DNA of 35,435 nt from Minwuia thermotolerans (GTDB lineage: Bacteria; Pseudomonadota; Alphaproteobacteria; Minwuiales; Minwuiaceae), in contig BQJF01000044.1 of assembly GCA_021604565.1 (NCBI GenBank), positions 1-35,435 of the forward strand, in the 5' to 3' direction. The translations under genes and the position numbers were made by a program. Shown here piece after piece: positions 15,632 to 23,641 of the stretch (position 1 is its first letter; each line of letters begins with the position of its first letter). The notes under the pieces were generated by a model, which was not told the DNA's origin, ran no database searches, and saw only the letters and a program-made list of their open reading frames with translations.

Positions 15632-18600
15632 GTGCAGTTCAACAAGCTTCGGCTGACCGGTTTCAAGTCCTTCGTCGAACAGACGGAACTGACCATTGCC
15701 CCCGGCATGACCGGGGTCGTGGGACCGAACGGCTGCGGCAAGTCGAACCTGGTCGAGGCGCTGCGCTGGGTGATGGGTGAAACCTCGCCCAAGAACATGC
15801 GCGGCGGGGAGATGGATGACGTCATCTTCGCCGGTTCCGCCACCCGACCTGCCCGCAACCACGCAGAGGTGCAGCTGACGCTGGAGAACCCGGCGGGAAG
15901 CCCGGTGCCTGCGGCTTACAGTGAGGCGCCGGAGATCACGGTCAGCCGCAAGATCACCCGTGAGTCCGGCTCCGACTACAAGCTCAACGGCGGCCACGTC
16001 CGGGCGCGGGACGTGCAGTTGCTGTTTGCCGATCTCGCGACCGGTGCCCGCTCCACTGCCATTGTCAGCCAGGGCCGCGTCGGTGCGCTGATCGGCGCGA
16101 AGCCGTCCGAGCGGCGACTGCTGCTGGAGGAAGCAGCGGGGATCACCGGCCTGCACTCCCGTCGGCACGAGGCCGAATTGCGGCTGCGTGGGGCGGAGAC
16201 CAACCTGGAACGGCTGGACGATGTGACCGGACAGCTGGACACACAGCTGGCGGCGCTGAAACGGCAGGCTCGGCAGGCCAGCCGCTACCGCAATCTCTCG
16301 GAACAGATCCGCCGTACGGAAGCAATCATCCATCACCTGCGCTACTCGGCGGCGCTGGAGGCGCTGAACCGCGCGCGGGCGGTGAAGGACGAGGCCGAGG
16401 CTGCTGTGACGGAAGCCACGCGCGCGGCTGCGGCGGCGAGCGCGCTTCAGGCCGACGCAATGGCCCGTATTGAACCCCTGCGCAAGGCGGAGGCGGAAGC
16501 CGCTGCGGCCTTGCAGCGGTTGTTGGTGGCCCGTGAATCGCTGGATCAGGAAGAAGCGCGGGTCAGACAGACCATTGCCGAACTGAAGGAGCGTCTGGTC
16601 CAATTCGACCGTGATCTTGAACGTGAAACACGTCGCCAGGCCGAGGCGGCGGAACGGGTCCAGGCACTGGCTGGAGAGACCGCCGGACTGGATGAGGCGT
16701 CTGCCGGTCAGGACGAACTGAAACAATCCGCCGAACAGGATGTGACCGACCGCAAGGCGGTGGTGGCGGAGGCCGAGGCGGCGCTGTCCGCGGCGACGGA
16801 ACAGCTTGCCGACCTGCGCGCCCGCCGTCAGGCGCTCAGTCGCCGGGTCTCCGAGGAGACCAGCCGGCGGGACGAGTTGCAGCGTCGGACGCAGGCCGCC
16901 GAGCAGGACATGGCTCGGACAGGAGACCAGGGACTTGCTGACCGTATCTCCGCCGCCGAGGCGCAGGAAGCTGCGGCGCGGCAGGTGATCGAAGGAATCG
17001 CTGATGATATCGCGAAGGCGGAGCAGGCGCGCGCGGCGGCGGAAGAGGAACTGACCGCCGCGATCGAGGCGGAACGCGGTGCAAAATCAACGCTCTCCGC
17101 CCTTGAGACGGAGCTGAGCACGCTGACGCGGCTGTTGGCGCGGGATGCGAAGACGACGCACAGGCCGGTCCTGGATCAGGTGCAGGTGACACCGGGTTTC
17201 GAGACCGCGTTTGCTGCCGCGCTGGGAGACGGCGCTCAGGCTGCGCTGGAAACGGATGCGCCTGCGCACTGGCTGACCGTCGAACCGACGGACCTTGCCG
17301 GGGCGCTTCCCGACGGCGTTGAACCGCTGTCGGCCCATGTCACGGGGCCGGTGGCGTTGGCGCGGCGGTTGAATGCTGTCGGCGTGGTGGCGGACCGTGA
17401 CGCCGGTGACCGCATCGCTGCCGGGCTGAAACCGGGGCAGCGGCTGGTGTCGCGAAAGGGTGATCTCTGGCGCTGGGACGGCTTCGTCCGCCGTGCGGGC
17501 AAGCAGGCGGCAGGTGCGATCCGGCTGGAACAGCAGAACCGGCTGAAGGCCGTTCAGGGTCAGGTTGAACCGGCCCGCCGGCAGATGCAGGACCTGGAAC
17601 AGGCAGTGGCGAAGGCGCGGGAGTCCGTGGCCCGCGTGATCGGGGCGGAACGGTCTTGCCGCGCGCGCCGGTCGGAGGCTGAGCAGCAGATCACGAAGGC
17701 AGGCCAGGCCCTGTCTGCCATGCGTCGTCAGGCGGACGGGGAGCGCCAGAAACGGGAACGGCTCGCGGCGGCGCTGGAGAGCCTGCGCCGTGATGGCACG
17801 GCGGCGGTGGAGGCTGTCGAGGGGCTGACGCGCGAGTTTGCGACGCTGCCCCGGACCGACAGCGCAGAACAGGCGCAAGCGAACGCGCGGCAAGCCGTTG
17901 AGGCGGCTCGTGCCGAGCTGGACGCCGCCCGACAGGTGCAGGAACGGCTGGAGCGGGAACGGCGTTTCCGTCAGCGTCGGCGGGAGGAGATCGCCCGCGA
18001 AACCGCCGATTGGACCAGCCGCGCCACGGAGGCAGGCACGGCTGTGGCCGAACTCGGCGAACGCCAGTCCGCCGCACGGCAGGCGCTGGAGGACATTGCC
18101 CGCCGTCCTGACACGATCACAACGCAGCGCGCCGATCTGGTGGAACGGATCGGGGAGGCGGAGGCCGCGCGTTCCGCCTCCGTGAAGCGCCTGTCGGAGG
18201 CGGAGGGGGCGCTGTCCGAAGCCGACAGGGAGCTGCGCGCCATCCAGACAGCCCTTCAGACCGCGCGGGAAGACCATGTCCGCAAGGAGGGCGCGGTCGA
18301 AATGGGACAGGCGGAGCTGCAGCGGCTCACCCGCGACATCCGGGATTCCATGGAGTGCCCGCCGGGCAAGGTGCTGGAGGCAGGCGGACTGGAAGAGGAT
18401 GCCGAACTGCCGCAGCTACCCGACGTGGAACGCAGCCATGAACGGCTGAAACGCGAGCGGGAGAACATGGGGCCGGTCAACCTGCGCGCCGAGATCGAGG
18501 CGCAGGAGGTCGAGGAGAAGATCGAGACACTGACCAGCGAACGCACGGACCTGGAGGCCGCGATCCAGCGGCTGCGCCAGGGGATCGGCGCCATCAACCG

Positions 18601-19093
18601 CGAGGCACGGGCGCGCCTGCTGGAAGCCTTCGAGACCGTCAACGACCACTTCACCGTGCTGTTCAGGCGGGTGTTCGGTGGCGGCGAAGCCCGTCTGGCG
18701 CTGACGGAGGCGGATGATCCGTTGCTGGCCGGACTGGAGATCATGGCCAGCCCGCCGGGCAAGCGAATGCAGATCCTGACGCTGCTGTCGGGTGGGGAGC
18801 AGGCGCTGACCGCAACGGCGCTGCTGTTCGCGGTGTTCCTGACCAATCCTGCCCCGATCTGCGTCCTGGACGAGATCGACGCGCCGCTGGACGACGCCAA
18901 CGTAGAGCGGCTGATGCTGTTGCTGGAGGATCTGGCGGGTCGCGGTGGCACCCGCTTCCTGGTGATTACCCACAACCCCATCACCATGGCCCGGATGGAC
19001 CGGCTGTTCGGCGTCACCATGGCCGAACGCGGCGTCAGCCAGCTCGTTTCCGTCGATCTCGCCGAAGCCGCCGCCCTGCGCGAGAGCGCCTGA
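15632..19093 (+). CDS. smc: Chromosome segregation protein SMC
   Basis: The 1153-residue ATPase has Walker A GPNGCGKSNLVEALRW (from residue 31), a coiled coil to about residue 500, a compact hinge (roughly 507-630, around TPGFETAFAAALGDGAQAAL), and a second coiled coil. The ABC signature LLSGGEQALTATALL lies near 1050 and Walker B ICVLDEIDAPLDDANV near 1076. SMC with ScpA/ScpB compacts and separates chromosomes. The start is GTG 15632 (MQFNKLRLTGFKSFV); no stronger start is seen. scpA and scpB are not in the window. Confidence 0.97.
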   Translation: MQFNKLRLTGFKSFVEQTELTIAPGMTGVVGPNGCGKSNLVEALRWVMGETSPKNMRGGEMDDVIFAGSATRPARNHAEVQLTLENPAGSPVPAAYSEAPEITVSRKITRESGSDYKLNGGHVRARDVQLLFADLATGARSTAIVSQGRVGALIGAKPSERRLLLEEAAGITGLHSRRHEAELRLRGAETNLERLDDVTGQLDTQLAALKRQARQASRYRNLSEQIRRTEAIIHHLRYSAALEALNRARAVKDEAEAAVTEATRAAAAASALQADAMARIEPLRKAEAEAAAALQRLLVARESLDQEEARVRQTIAELKERLVQFDRDLERETRRQAEAAERVQALAGETAGLDEASAGQDELKQSAEQDVTDRKAVVAEAEAALSAATEQLADLRARRQALSRRVSEETSRRDELQRRTQAAEQDMARTGDQGLADRISAAEAQEAAARQVIEGIADDIAKAEQARAAAEEELTAAIEAERGAKSTLSALETELSTLTRLLARDAKTTHRPVLDQVQVTPGFETAFAAALGDGAQAALETDAPAHWLTVEPTDLAGALPDGVEPLSAHVTGPVALARRLNAVGVVADRDAGDRIAAGLKPGQRLVSRKGDLWRWDGFVRRAGKQAAGAIRLEQQNRLKAVQGQVEPARRQMQDLEQAVAKARESVARVIGAERSCRARRSEAEQQITKAGQALSAMRRQADGERQKRERLAAALESLRRDGTAAVEAVEGLTREFATLPRTDSAEQAQANARQAVEAARAELDAARQVQERLERERRFRQRRREEIARETADWTSRATEAGTAVAELGERQSAARQALEDIARRPDTITTQRADLVERIGEAEAARSASVKRLSEAEGALSEADRELRAIQTALQTAREDHVRKEGAVEMGQAELQRLTRDIRDSMECPPGKVLEAGGLEEDAELPQLPDVERSHERLKRERENMGPVNLRAEIEAQEVEEKIETLTSERTDLEAAIQRLRQGIGAINREARARLLEAFETVNDHFTVLFRRVFGGGEARLALTEADDPLLAGLEIMASPPGKRMQILTLLSGGEQALTATALLFAVFLTNPAPICVLDEIDAPLDDANVERLMLLLEDLAGRGGTRFLVITHNPITMARMDRLFGVTMAERGVSQLVSVDLAEAAALRESA

Positions 19094-19125
19094 TCGGGCG
19101 GGCGGCTTGTAGCGCCTCTCCAATA

Positions 19126-19218
19126 CCGGGCTTCCCCCTCACCTCGATCCTCCCCCGCCAGGGGGGAGGAAGGGCGAGACAGTGCCGCCTGTACCCCTTC
19201 CCCCTTGACGGGGGAAGG
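19126..19218. repeat. G/C-tract hairpin repeats after smc
   Basis: Two perfect hairpins with 9-bp stems and 5-nt loops lie in the convergent gap 19094-19296: 19148-19170 (TCCTCCCCC stem) and 19196-19218 (CCTTCCCCC stem, loop TTGAC). The block 19126-19173 is nearly identical to 24026-24073, in the same orientation and exactly 4900 bp away. The hairpins could terminate transcription of smc. I see no gene in the gap. Confidence 0.85.
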
Positions 19219-19296
19219 CCGGGAAGGGGGTGACGGGCACTTGTCGTCAGCCCGGAAGGTGCCGATGAGCCGCCGGACAGAACGCCCTTCGCGGAC

Positions 19297-19897
19297 CTAC
19301 TCCGCCGCTGCGGCGACGTCCTGTTCCGCCGCCAGCATCTCGGCGACGATGCGGCGGTAGTGGTTCGCGCCCGCGTCGATGGCAACGCGGACCGGCGGGC
19401 GGTCACGGGGCTGCAGTTCCTTGCGTTGCACGGCCTCCAGAATCGCCTTGTCCTCCGCGAATGCCTTGCGCAGCAGGTCGCTGATCCGCTCCCCCGCCGC
19501 CGGGTCGTCCACCGCTGTGTTGCGCAGGTGCATCCAGCGGTCGATGGTCCGGGTCGCGTTGACCGGCGTCATGAAGTGCAGCGCATGGATCTGGATGCCT
19601 TCTCCGCGCCGGTCCTCCGGCAGGGCCAGGGCGGTGTCGGCGCTGCCGAAGTCGATGGCGGCGATGCAGGGGGCATGCAGGTAGTAATAGTGCCAGCGGT
19701 CCACATTGCCGCTGAAACCGCCATAGGCTTGGAAGAAGCCGATGGGCGCGCTGTCGCGGATCCAGCGGGAGATTTCCACCATCTGCCCGCGTCGGCGGGC
19801 GCGGACCGGCACATCCTCGCTGTCGGGATTGCCGAGCGTCGTCGGGTGGACGAAGCTGACATGGGCCGGATCGCAGAGATTGTCCGCGACGTTCAGG
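19297..19897 (-). pseudogene. Rieske oxygenase, C-terminal catalytic fragment (gene interrupted)
   Basis: Reading the minus strand from the 12-bp repeat at 19897, the frame gives LNVADNLCDPAHVSFVHPTT, then the rest of a ring-hydroxylase / VanA-type catalytic domain to TAG at 19297. DPAHVSFVH supplies the two iron-binding His residues and the bridging Asp of the mononuclear iron centre. It lacks a start and the Rieske domain, which lies beyond the insert at 20601-21052. A frame starting at GTG 19812 is open but would lack the iron ligands. The fragment alone is not expected to be active. Confidence 0.88.
19886..19897. repeat. 12-bp direct repeat, copy at the downstream end of the insert
   Basis: GCGACGTTCAGG here and at 20601-20612 flank the insert. 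Both copies encode LNVA of the Rieske gene on the minus strand. A duplicated target of this size is compatible with transposition by elements of the IS4 type (family knowledge) or with short-homology recombination. Confidence 0.9.
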
Positions 19898-19929
19898 AGA
19901 TGGCGATCCTCACTGGCGGGTGTTCCGAT

Positions 19930-20124
19930 CTACTCTTCGTGATGTGATCCGAGCAGGATGCCGCCGGTCTCATAGCGCCACTTTGCCAGTTCAGCCGAAC
20001 GCATCCAATGCGCCTGAAACGGCCTCTCGATGCGTTCGGTTTCCCAGCTACGTGATGGGACCAACGGGCGCTTATCGTCGTCGTGGGTGTTCAACGATAC
20101 ATCATACTTGAGATGTCGTATCAA
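19930..20124 (-). CDS. Truncated frame resembling the start of a JAB/JAMM-domain protein
   Basis: The frame opens at TTG 20124, overlapping the end of the membrane-protein gene, and stops at 19930-19932 after 64 codons. Its second half is G+C-rich and ends WRYETGGILLGSHHEE. ETGGILLG is the typical N-terminal motif of JAB/Mov34 metalloproteases, whose Glu is catalytic. The following H-x-H and Asp ligands are absent because the frame stops, so if this is JAB it is a remnant. The match is short and could be chance. Confidence 0.35.
   Translation of the reverse strand: MIRHLKYDVSLNTHDDDKRPLVPSRSWETERIERPFQAHWMRSAELAKWRYETGGILLGSHHEE
19995..20039. repeat. 11-bp inverted repeat inside the insert
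   Basis: CCGAACGCATC (19995-20005) and GATGCGTTCGG (20029-20039) are perfect reverse complements around a 23-base loop. It lies in the G+C-rich end of the insert, downstream of the membrane-protein gene. It could be a terminator-like stem, a recombination site or a coding coincidence; no poly-T follows. Confidence 0.7.
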
Positions 20125-20485
20125 CCATATTCACCGCCCTGTTTCCAATTGCAATTAAGTAGATAGTAAAAAGTGATAGCACAAGAAATGGTATTCCTAT
20201 TAACAAAAATGAGAGCGGAATTGATATGATGACAAAAATTATGGCAAGTGGAAGCGCCCATTTTGGCGGCCTACCGTGTGTTGTTCCATTGGTGTGATTC
20301 TTCATTGCAATACATTTAAAGCCTTCATCCGACATTTTTCCGGATACTGTTATTTTGTCATTTTCAGAAATATTTAAACTTGCTATTGATATATTGTTAA
20401 TATTTCCAAAAACAATTGGAATATCATCAATCTTGAAATTTGTATTGGAGTGAACGTCTGTAGCTATTCCTGATATTGTTTCCAT
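20102..20485 (-). CDS. Small membrane protein of unknown function with an N-terminal beta-rich domain
   Basis: I do not recognise the family with certainty. The product has 127 residues from ATG 20483-20485, chosen because GAGGTGA lies seven bases upstream; a TTG start at 20506 is also possible. The first 70 residues (METISGIATDVHSNTNFKID and VTVSGK-like strands) look like a small OB-like beta domain. Two membrane helices follow (WALPLAIIFVIISIPLSFLL and IPFLVLSLFTIYLIAIG). Codon use is AT-rich and unlike all neighbours, which indicates acquisition from elsewhere. It is the only complete gene in the insert. Proteins of this build occur as hypotheticals in genomic islands. Confidence 0.7.
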   Translation of the reverse strand: METISGIATDVHSNTNFKIDDIPIVFGNINNISIASLNISENDKITVSGKMSDEGFKCIAMKNHTNGTTHGRPPKWALPLAIIFVIISIPLSFLLIGIPFLVLSLFTIYLIAIGNRAVNMVDTTSQV

Positions 20486-20600
20486 TTGTGTCACCTCGTT
20501 GCTCAATATCTGGCATTCTTAGCTTTCTTAAAGCAGACTCGACGGCTAGAGCAAGCAACTCGGCTTGAGGCAGGTCGACGATTTTCCCGCCCGTGATCCG

Positions 20601-20612
20601 GCGACGTTCAGG
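20601..20612. repeat. 12-bp direct repeat, copy at the upstream end of the insert
   Basis: Second copy of GCGACGTTCAGG, 715 bp from the first. Homology between the two junctions does not extend beyond these 12 bases, apart from a shared CC dinucleotide two or three bases to one side. This defines the insert ends. Confidence 0.9.
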
Positions 20613-21052
20613 TAATTGCTCTCGAATTCCAGTGCCTCCCCCTGATGCGCCGCCCAGCCGGGATTGGTGAACTCCGGCATGTCGAAGACCAGCGCCGGGT
20701 CCGCCGCATCCTCCGCCCCCATCCAGATCCAGACGATGCCGTGCCGTTCGTGGGTGGGATAGCGCCTCACCCAGGCCTGGGGGGGAACGCTGCGCTGTCC
20801 CGGCACCCGGACACAGCGCCCGTCGGTGCCGAAGGTCAGACCGTGATAGCCGCACTGTACCTGATCGCCGATCCGCTTGCCCATGGACAGCGGCAGGGCG
20901 CGATGCGGGCAGCGATCCTCCAGCGCCACGACCGTGCCATCGCTGCTGCGATAGAGCACGATTTCCTCCTCCAGGATCGTCGCGGTGGTGAAGCCCTCAC
21001 CGAACTCCGACGCGAAGCCCGCCACGTACCAGTGGTTCCGGATGTATTCCAT
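20601..21052 (-). pseudogene. Rieske oxygenase, N-terminal [2Fe-2S] fragment (gene interrupted)
   Basis: From ATG 21052 (GGAGG six bases upstream) the frame gives a Rieske domain with ligands C48, H50 (RCPHRALPL) and C67, H70 (CGYHGLTF). It runs to LNVA, where the insert begins. Translation would continue out of register for 18 residues to a TAG at 20546-20548. Joined to 19885-19297 it makes 346 residues, a normal length for VanA-type oxygenases that demethylate or hydroxylate aromatic acids. The start overlaps the 3' end of the UPF0280 gene by 56 bases. The fragment might fold as a Rieske domain but lacks the active-site iron. Confidence 0.9.
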
Positions 21053-21914
21053 GCTTGCCTCCGGGCCGTTTCAGGTGGCCAACCTGTCGTGTTTCATCCT
21101 GCAGCATCAGCAGCGCCGCATCCAGCAGACCAGCGGCATGCATCTGTTCTGCCTGTGCCATGCCCCGGTCGAGCGCCTGTCCCACTTCGTCCGCCGCCAG
21201 TCTGCCGACTTCGACCGTGACCTGCCTTGCGCCAAGGTCGCTGTCGGGATCGAGATCGGTCGCTGGGCAGCGGCTCACGTTCGGATGCGGACCGGTATCG
21301 ACCGCATTGGCGATCAGCGTCGCCGCTACGTCGGCCATGGCCGCGTTGCGCGCAAGAACCGTCACGTTGTCCGCCACGCCAAGCGACAGGGAGCGTCCGT
21401 GACGGCTGCTGCTGGCGATGCCGCCTACCCGGTCATCCGCACCGATCCGTACCCGGTCGATGATGCGCACCTGCGGTGGAGGTCCGGCAATGCCGCTGAC
21501 AATCGACTGCCCCGCCGCCAGCCAGAGCGCGATATCGCCACCGTTGTTGACATGCAGGCGGTGGAGCCGGGGTGCGTTGGCCAGGATTGCGGCCAGCATC
21601 TCGTCCGCGACAGAACCGGCCACCGCCGCCATGGGGGTCACGAAGGTGCGGGCATGGGGGCGGACGGCGGCTGCCATCCGTCGTGCGACGGGACCGACCA
21701 GGGCAACCCCGGTCTCGGGACAGGGGCGGCGCAGGGCGGGCAGTTCCTCCACCAGCACCGCCAGCACATCGCGAAACCGTTCCTCTGCCGCCTGCCAGGC
21801 AGCGCGAACCGCCGGGGCAGGGCCGTCCGCGTCGATCAGCAGGTCAATGGGACCGTGCTGCAGGTGCAGCCGTCTGCCACCGGGCAGCAGGGCAACCTGT
21901 GGCCCTGGTGCCAT
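20997..21914 (-). CDS. UPF0280 family protein (ApbE superfamily)
   Basis: The 305-residue protein matches the UPF0280 pattern: an N-terminal beta segment (GPIDLLIDADGP), PMAAVAGSVADEML (matching the ApbE-like TPMAAVAGAVAD region), HVNNGGDIALWLA and GIASSSRHGRSLSLGVADNV. These correspond to the FAD/metal-binding segments of ApbE, which attaches FMN to proteins, but the activity of UPF0280 proteins is not established. The ATG overlaps the stop of the hnr-like gene (ATGA), and the 3' end overlaps the Rieske start. The pairing suggests it services the neighbouring reductase, perhaps with a flavin (inference). Confidence 0.8.
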   Translation of the reverse strand: MAPGPQVALLPGGRRLHLQHGPIDLLIDADGPAPAVRAAWQAAEERFRDVLAVLVEELPALRRPCPETGVALVGPVARRMAAAVRPHARTFVTPMAAVAGSVADEMLAAILANAPRLHRLHVNNGGDIALWLAAGQSIVSGIAGPPPQVRIIDRVRIGADDRVGGIASSSRHGRSLSLGVADNVTVLARNAAMADVAATLIANAVDTGPHPNVSRCPATDLDPDSDLGARQVTVEVGRLAADEVGQALDRGMAQAEQMHAAGLLDAALLMLQDETRQVGHLKRPGGKHGIHPEPLVRGGLRVGVR

Positions 21915-23386
21915 CAGTCGTCCCGCTTGCGCTGACCGGCTGGCCAGGGATTGCCCTTTTGGTGCGCCACCCGGCGCTGGCCGTCCCTGCCCAGTACGTC
22001 GGAGAGCTTCTTCACGTGGTCGCCGTGACCGCCGAGGGCCAGATAGTCGGCCCGCGACATGGTGAACTCTATCGGTGCCACGATGGCGGGCGTCGGGACA
22101 TAGCCGAAGGAATTGCTGGGCATCCGGCTGACATCCGCCATCACGGTGATGCCGCCGCCGGGCCAGCGATAGACCGGCGCGCCGCCGCAGGTCACATTGG
22201 TCACGGCCTCCGCCACCGACCGGGTCAGACGCACCGGGTTGCGGGTGACTCCTGCCCGCAGCGACCCCCCTGCGCCACCCATGAACAGCACCGAACAGAG
22301 TGCCGGTTCGCAGTTCTCCGCGATCAGGTCGACGGAGGGACGCAGGCTGTCGGGCAGATCATGTTCCACCGGGACCAGATCACCGTCGAGGACGTAGTAG
22401 CCGAACTGCTCTCCTGTCGTGGAGACCATCATCATGGTCAGGCCGGGCCGTGCCTTCTTCGGATCCCAGGCGCCCAGGATGGTCAGCGGGTCGGAGACAT
22501 TGGTGCCGCCCCAGCCGGTGCCCGGCTCCGCGACCTGGAAATAGCGGCCCGGTGTGGACCGTCGGCCCTTGATACGGATGCCCGTGTCGGGCCAGTCGAG
22601 CACCTTGCCGGCCTGATGCTCGGAGACGACGCCGGTGATGTGGTCATCGACCACCACCACCTCATCCACCAGCCCCTGCCACTGGGTCGCGAACATGCCG
22701 ATGGTGGCAGAGCCGCAGCCGACCCGCATCCGGTTCTCAGCCGTGCCGTTGACGATGGGGGGCTGTCCGGCCTGCACGGTGATCTCCACGCCCTCGTCGA
22801 CGGTCATGTTCACCGGCTTGCCGTTGCACAGGTCCATCAGGGTGCTGCAGGTGACCCGGCCTTCCTTCTTGCCGCCACCGGTCAGGTGATGCACGCCACC
22901 CAGCGACAGCATCTGGGAGCCATATTCGCCGGTGGTGACATGGCCGACAGGCTCCCCGTCCACCCGCACCAGATTGCGCTCAGGACCCAGGTGCCGGTCG
23001 GTATCGATCTTCACCTTGGCACCGCAGTAGCTGAAGATGCCCTCCGTCACGATGGTCACCATGTCGACGCCCTCGACGTCCTGGCTGACGATGAAGGGGG
23101 CTGGCTTGTAGTCGGGGTAGGTCGTGCCTGCACCTACCGCCGTGATGAAGCTGTCGCCGGGGCGGACCAGTTCGCCGTCCCAGTCCTCCGCGCCTTCAAG
23201 GAACGGCACCAGCCGCCCCTCCGCGTCCCGCACCCGCTGCACCACCGTCAGCGGATCAACCCGGATCAGTTCTCCGTCCTCCACCGCATAGCGGTCACAG
23301 GCCCCGGAGCGTCCCTCCGCGATGAAACACATGACCGGACAGGCATCACAGCGAATCTTCCCGTCCTTGCGCACCACGTCAGTCAT
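21914..23386 (-). CDS. 6-hydroxynicotinate reductase-like iron-sulfur protein
   Basis: The 490-residue protein starts with a cysteine cluster C13, C16, C20, C30 (RCDACPVMCFIAEGRSGACD), fit for an Fe-S centre. A long domain follows with GIFSYCGAKVKIDTDRHLG, GEYGSQMLSLGGVHHLTGG, RMRVGCGSATIGMFA and GGAPVYRWPGGGITVMAD. I recognise it as the family annotated as 6-hydroxynicotinate reductase, after the Eubacterium barkeri enzyme that reduces 6-hydroxynicotinate in nicotinate fermentation. In aerobic Proteobacteria the true substrate is unproven. Its neighbours (molybdenum hydroxylase, Rieske oxygenase, UPF0280) support an N-heteroaromatic substrate. Confidence 0.65.
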   Translation of the reverse strand: MTDVVRKDGKIRCDACPVMCFIAEGRSGACDRYAVEDGELIRVDPLTVVQRVRDAEGRLVPFLEGAEDWDGELVRPGDSFITAVGAGTTYPDYKPAPFIVSQDVEGVDMVTIVTEGIFSYCGAKVKIDTDRHLGPERNLVRVDGEPVGHVTTGEYGSQMLSLGGVHHLTGGGKKEGRVTCSTLMDLCNGKPVNMTVDEGVEITVQAGQPPIVNGTAENRMRVGCGSATIGMFATQWQGLVDEVVVVDDHITGVVSEHQAGKVLDWPDTGIRIKGRRSTPGRYFQVAEPGTGWGGTNVSDPLTILGAWDPKKARPGLTMMMVSTTGEQFGYYVLDGDLVPVEHDLPDSLRPSVDLIAENCEPALCSVLFMGGAGGSLRAGVTRNPVRLTRSVAEAVTNVTCGGAPVYRWPGGGITVMADVSRMPSNSFGYVPTPAIVAPIEFTMSRADYLALGGHGDHVKKLSDVLGRDGQRRVAHQKGNPWPAGQRKRDD

Positions 23387-23483
23387 TGCGTGTCTCCGTT
23401 GCCCGATTCGGCACAGCCGATGTGTGCCCTGTCGTCCGCAAGGTAGCCTTCGGCTTCACCCCCCTTCGACCGCTTCGCGGCCA

Positions 23484-23608
23484 CTTCCCCCTCAAGGGGG
23501 GAAGCAGGAGAGGGCCGGGTCCGGTGGTCCAGGTGCGACTGCCCTGTCACCAGGGTGCAAGAGATATCGGTCGCCCCGCTCTTCTCCTTCCCCCTTGATG
23601 GGGGAAGG
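23484..23608. repeat. G/C-tract hairpin repeats between the hnr-like gene and DUF559
   Basis: The hairpins 23484-23504 (CTTCCCCC stem, loop TCAAG) and 23586-23608 (CCTTCCCCC stem, loop TTGAT) are of the same kind as those after smc. They lie in the 255-bp stretch 23387-23641, downstream of DUF559 and upstream of the hnr-like gene on the minus strand. I see no gene in this stretch. If they stop transcription, the hnr-like gene needs its own promoter. Confidence 0.8.
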
Positions 23609-23641
23609 GGGTGAAGGTGCCGCAAGGCACCACCCCGGCGG

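Larger units (their letters stand above)
19898..20600. mobile_element. 703-bp insert splitting the Rieske oxygenase gene
   Basis: The segment lies between two copies of GCGACGTTCAGG. Its middle (about 20105-20500) is strikingly AT-rich by eye against G+C-rich flanks; both ends are more G+C-rich. It contains a small membrane-protein gene (20102-20485), a truncated JAB-like frame (19930-20124), and an inverted repeat (19995-20039). No transposase or integrase is present, and I find no convincing terminal inverted repeats: the ends share only a loose GATC-GGCGGG pattern. Removing 715 bp (insert plus one repeat copy) joins both Rieske fragments in frame. The type of element is not known; a cargo-bearing non-autonomous element is one reading, a recombined fragment of a genomic island another. 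Confidence 0.85.

Noticed and set aside
14999..16726. 575-codon minus-strand frame over the DsbA-like gene and smc
   Set aside because: Antisense to two clear genes and without start signals or domains.
19920..19935. Illumina-adapter-like AGATCGGAA on the minus strand near the insert end
   Set aside because: Only nine bases match before diverging, and the sequence continues as a normal reading frame, so contamination is not supported. Read-level checking would still be sensible.
19898..20600. Intein or self-splicing intron in the Rieske gene
   Set aside because: An intein would keep the reading frame, but the frame hits a TAG at 20546-20548. No intein or group I/II core features are seen, and a 12-bp direct repeat is not expected of intron insertion.
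19898..20600. Integron gene cassette
   Set aside because: I find no GTTRRRY core at the junctions; the repeated GCGACGTTCAGG does not fit, and no integrase is nearby.
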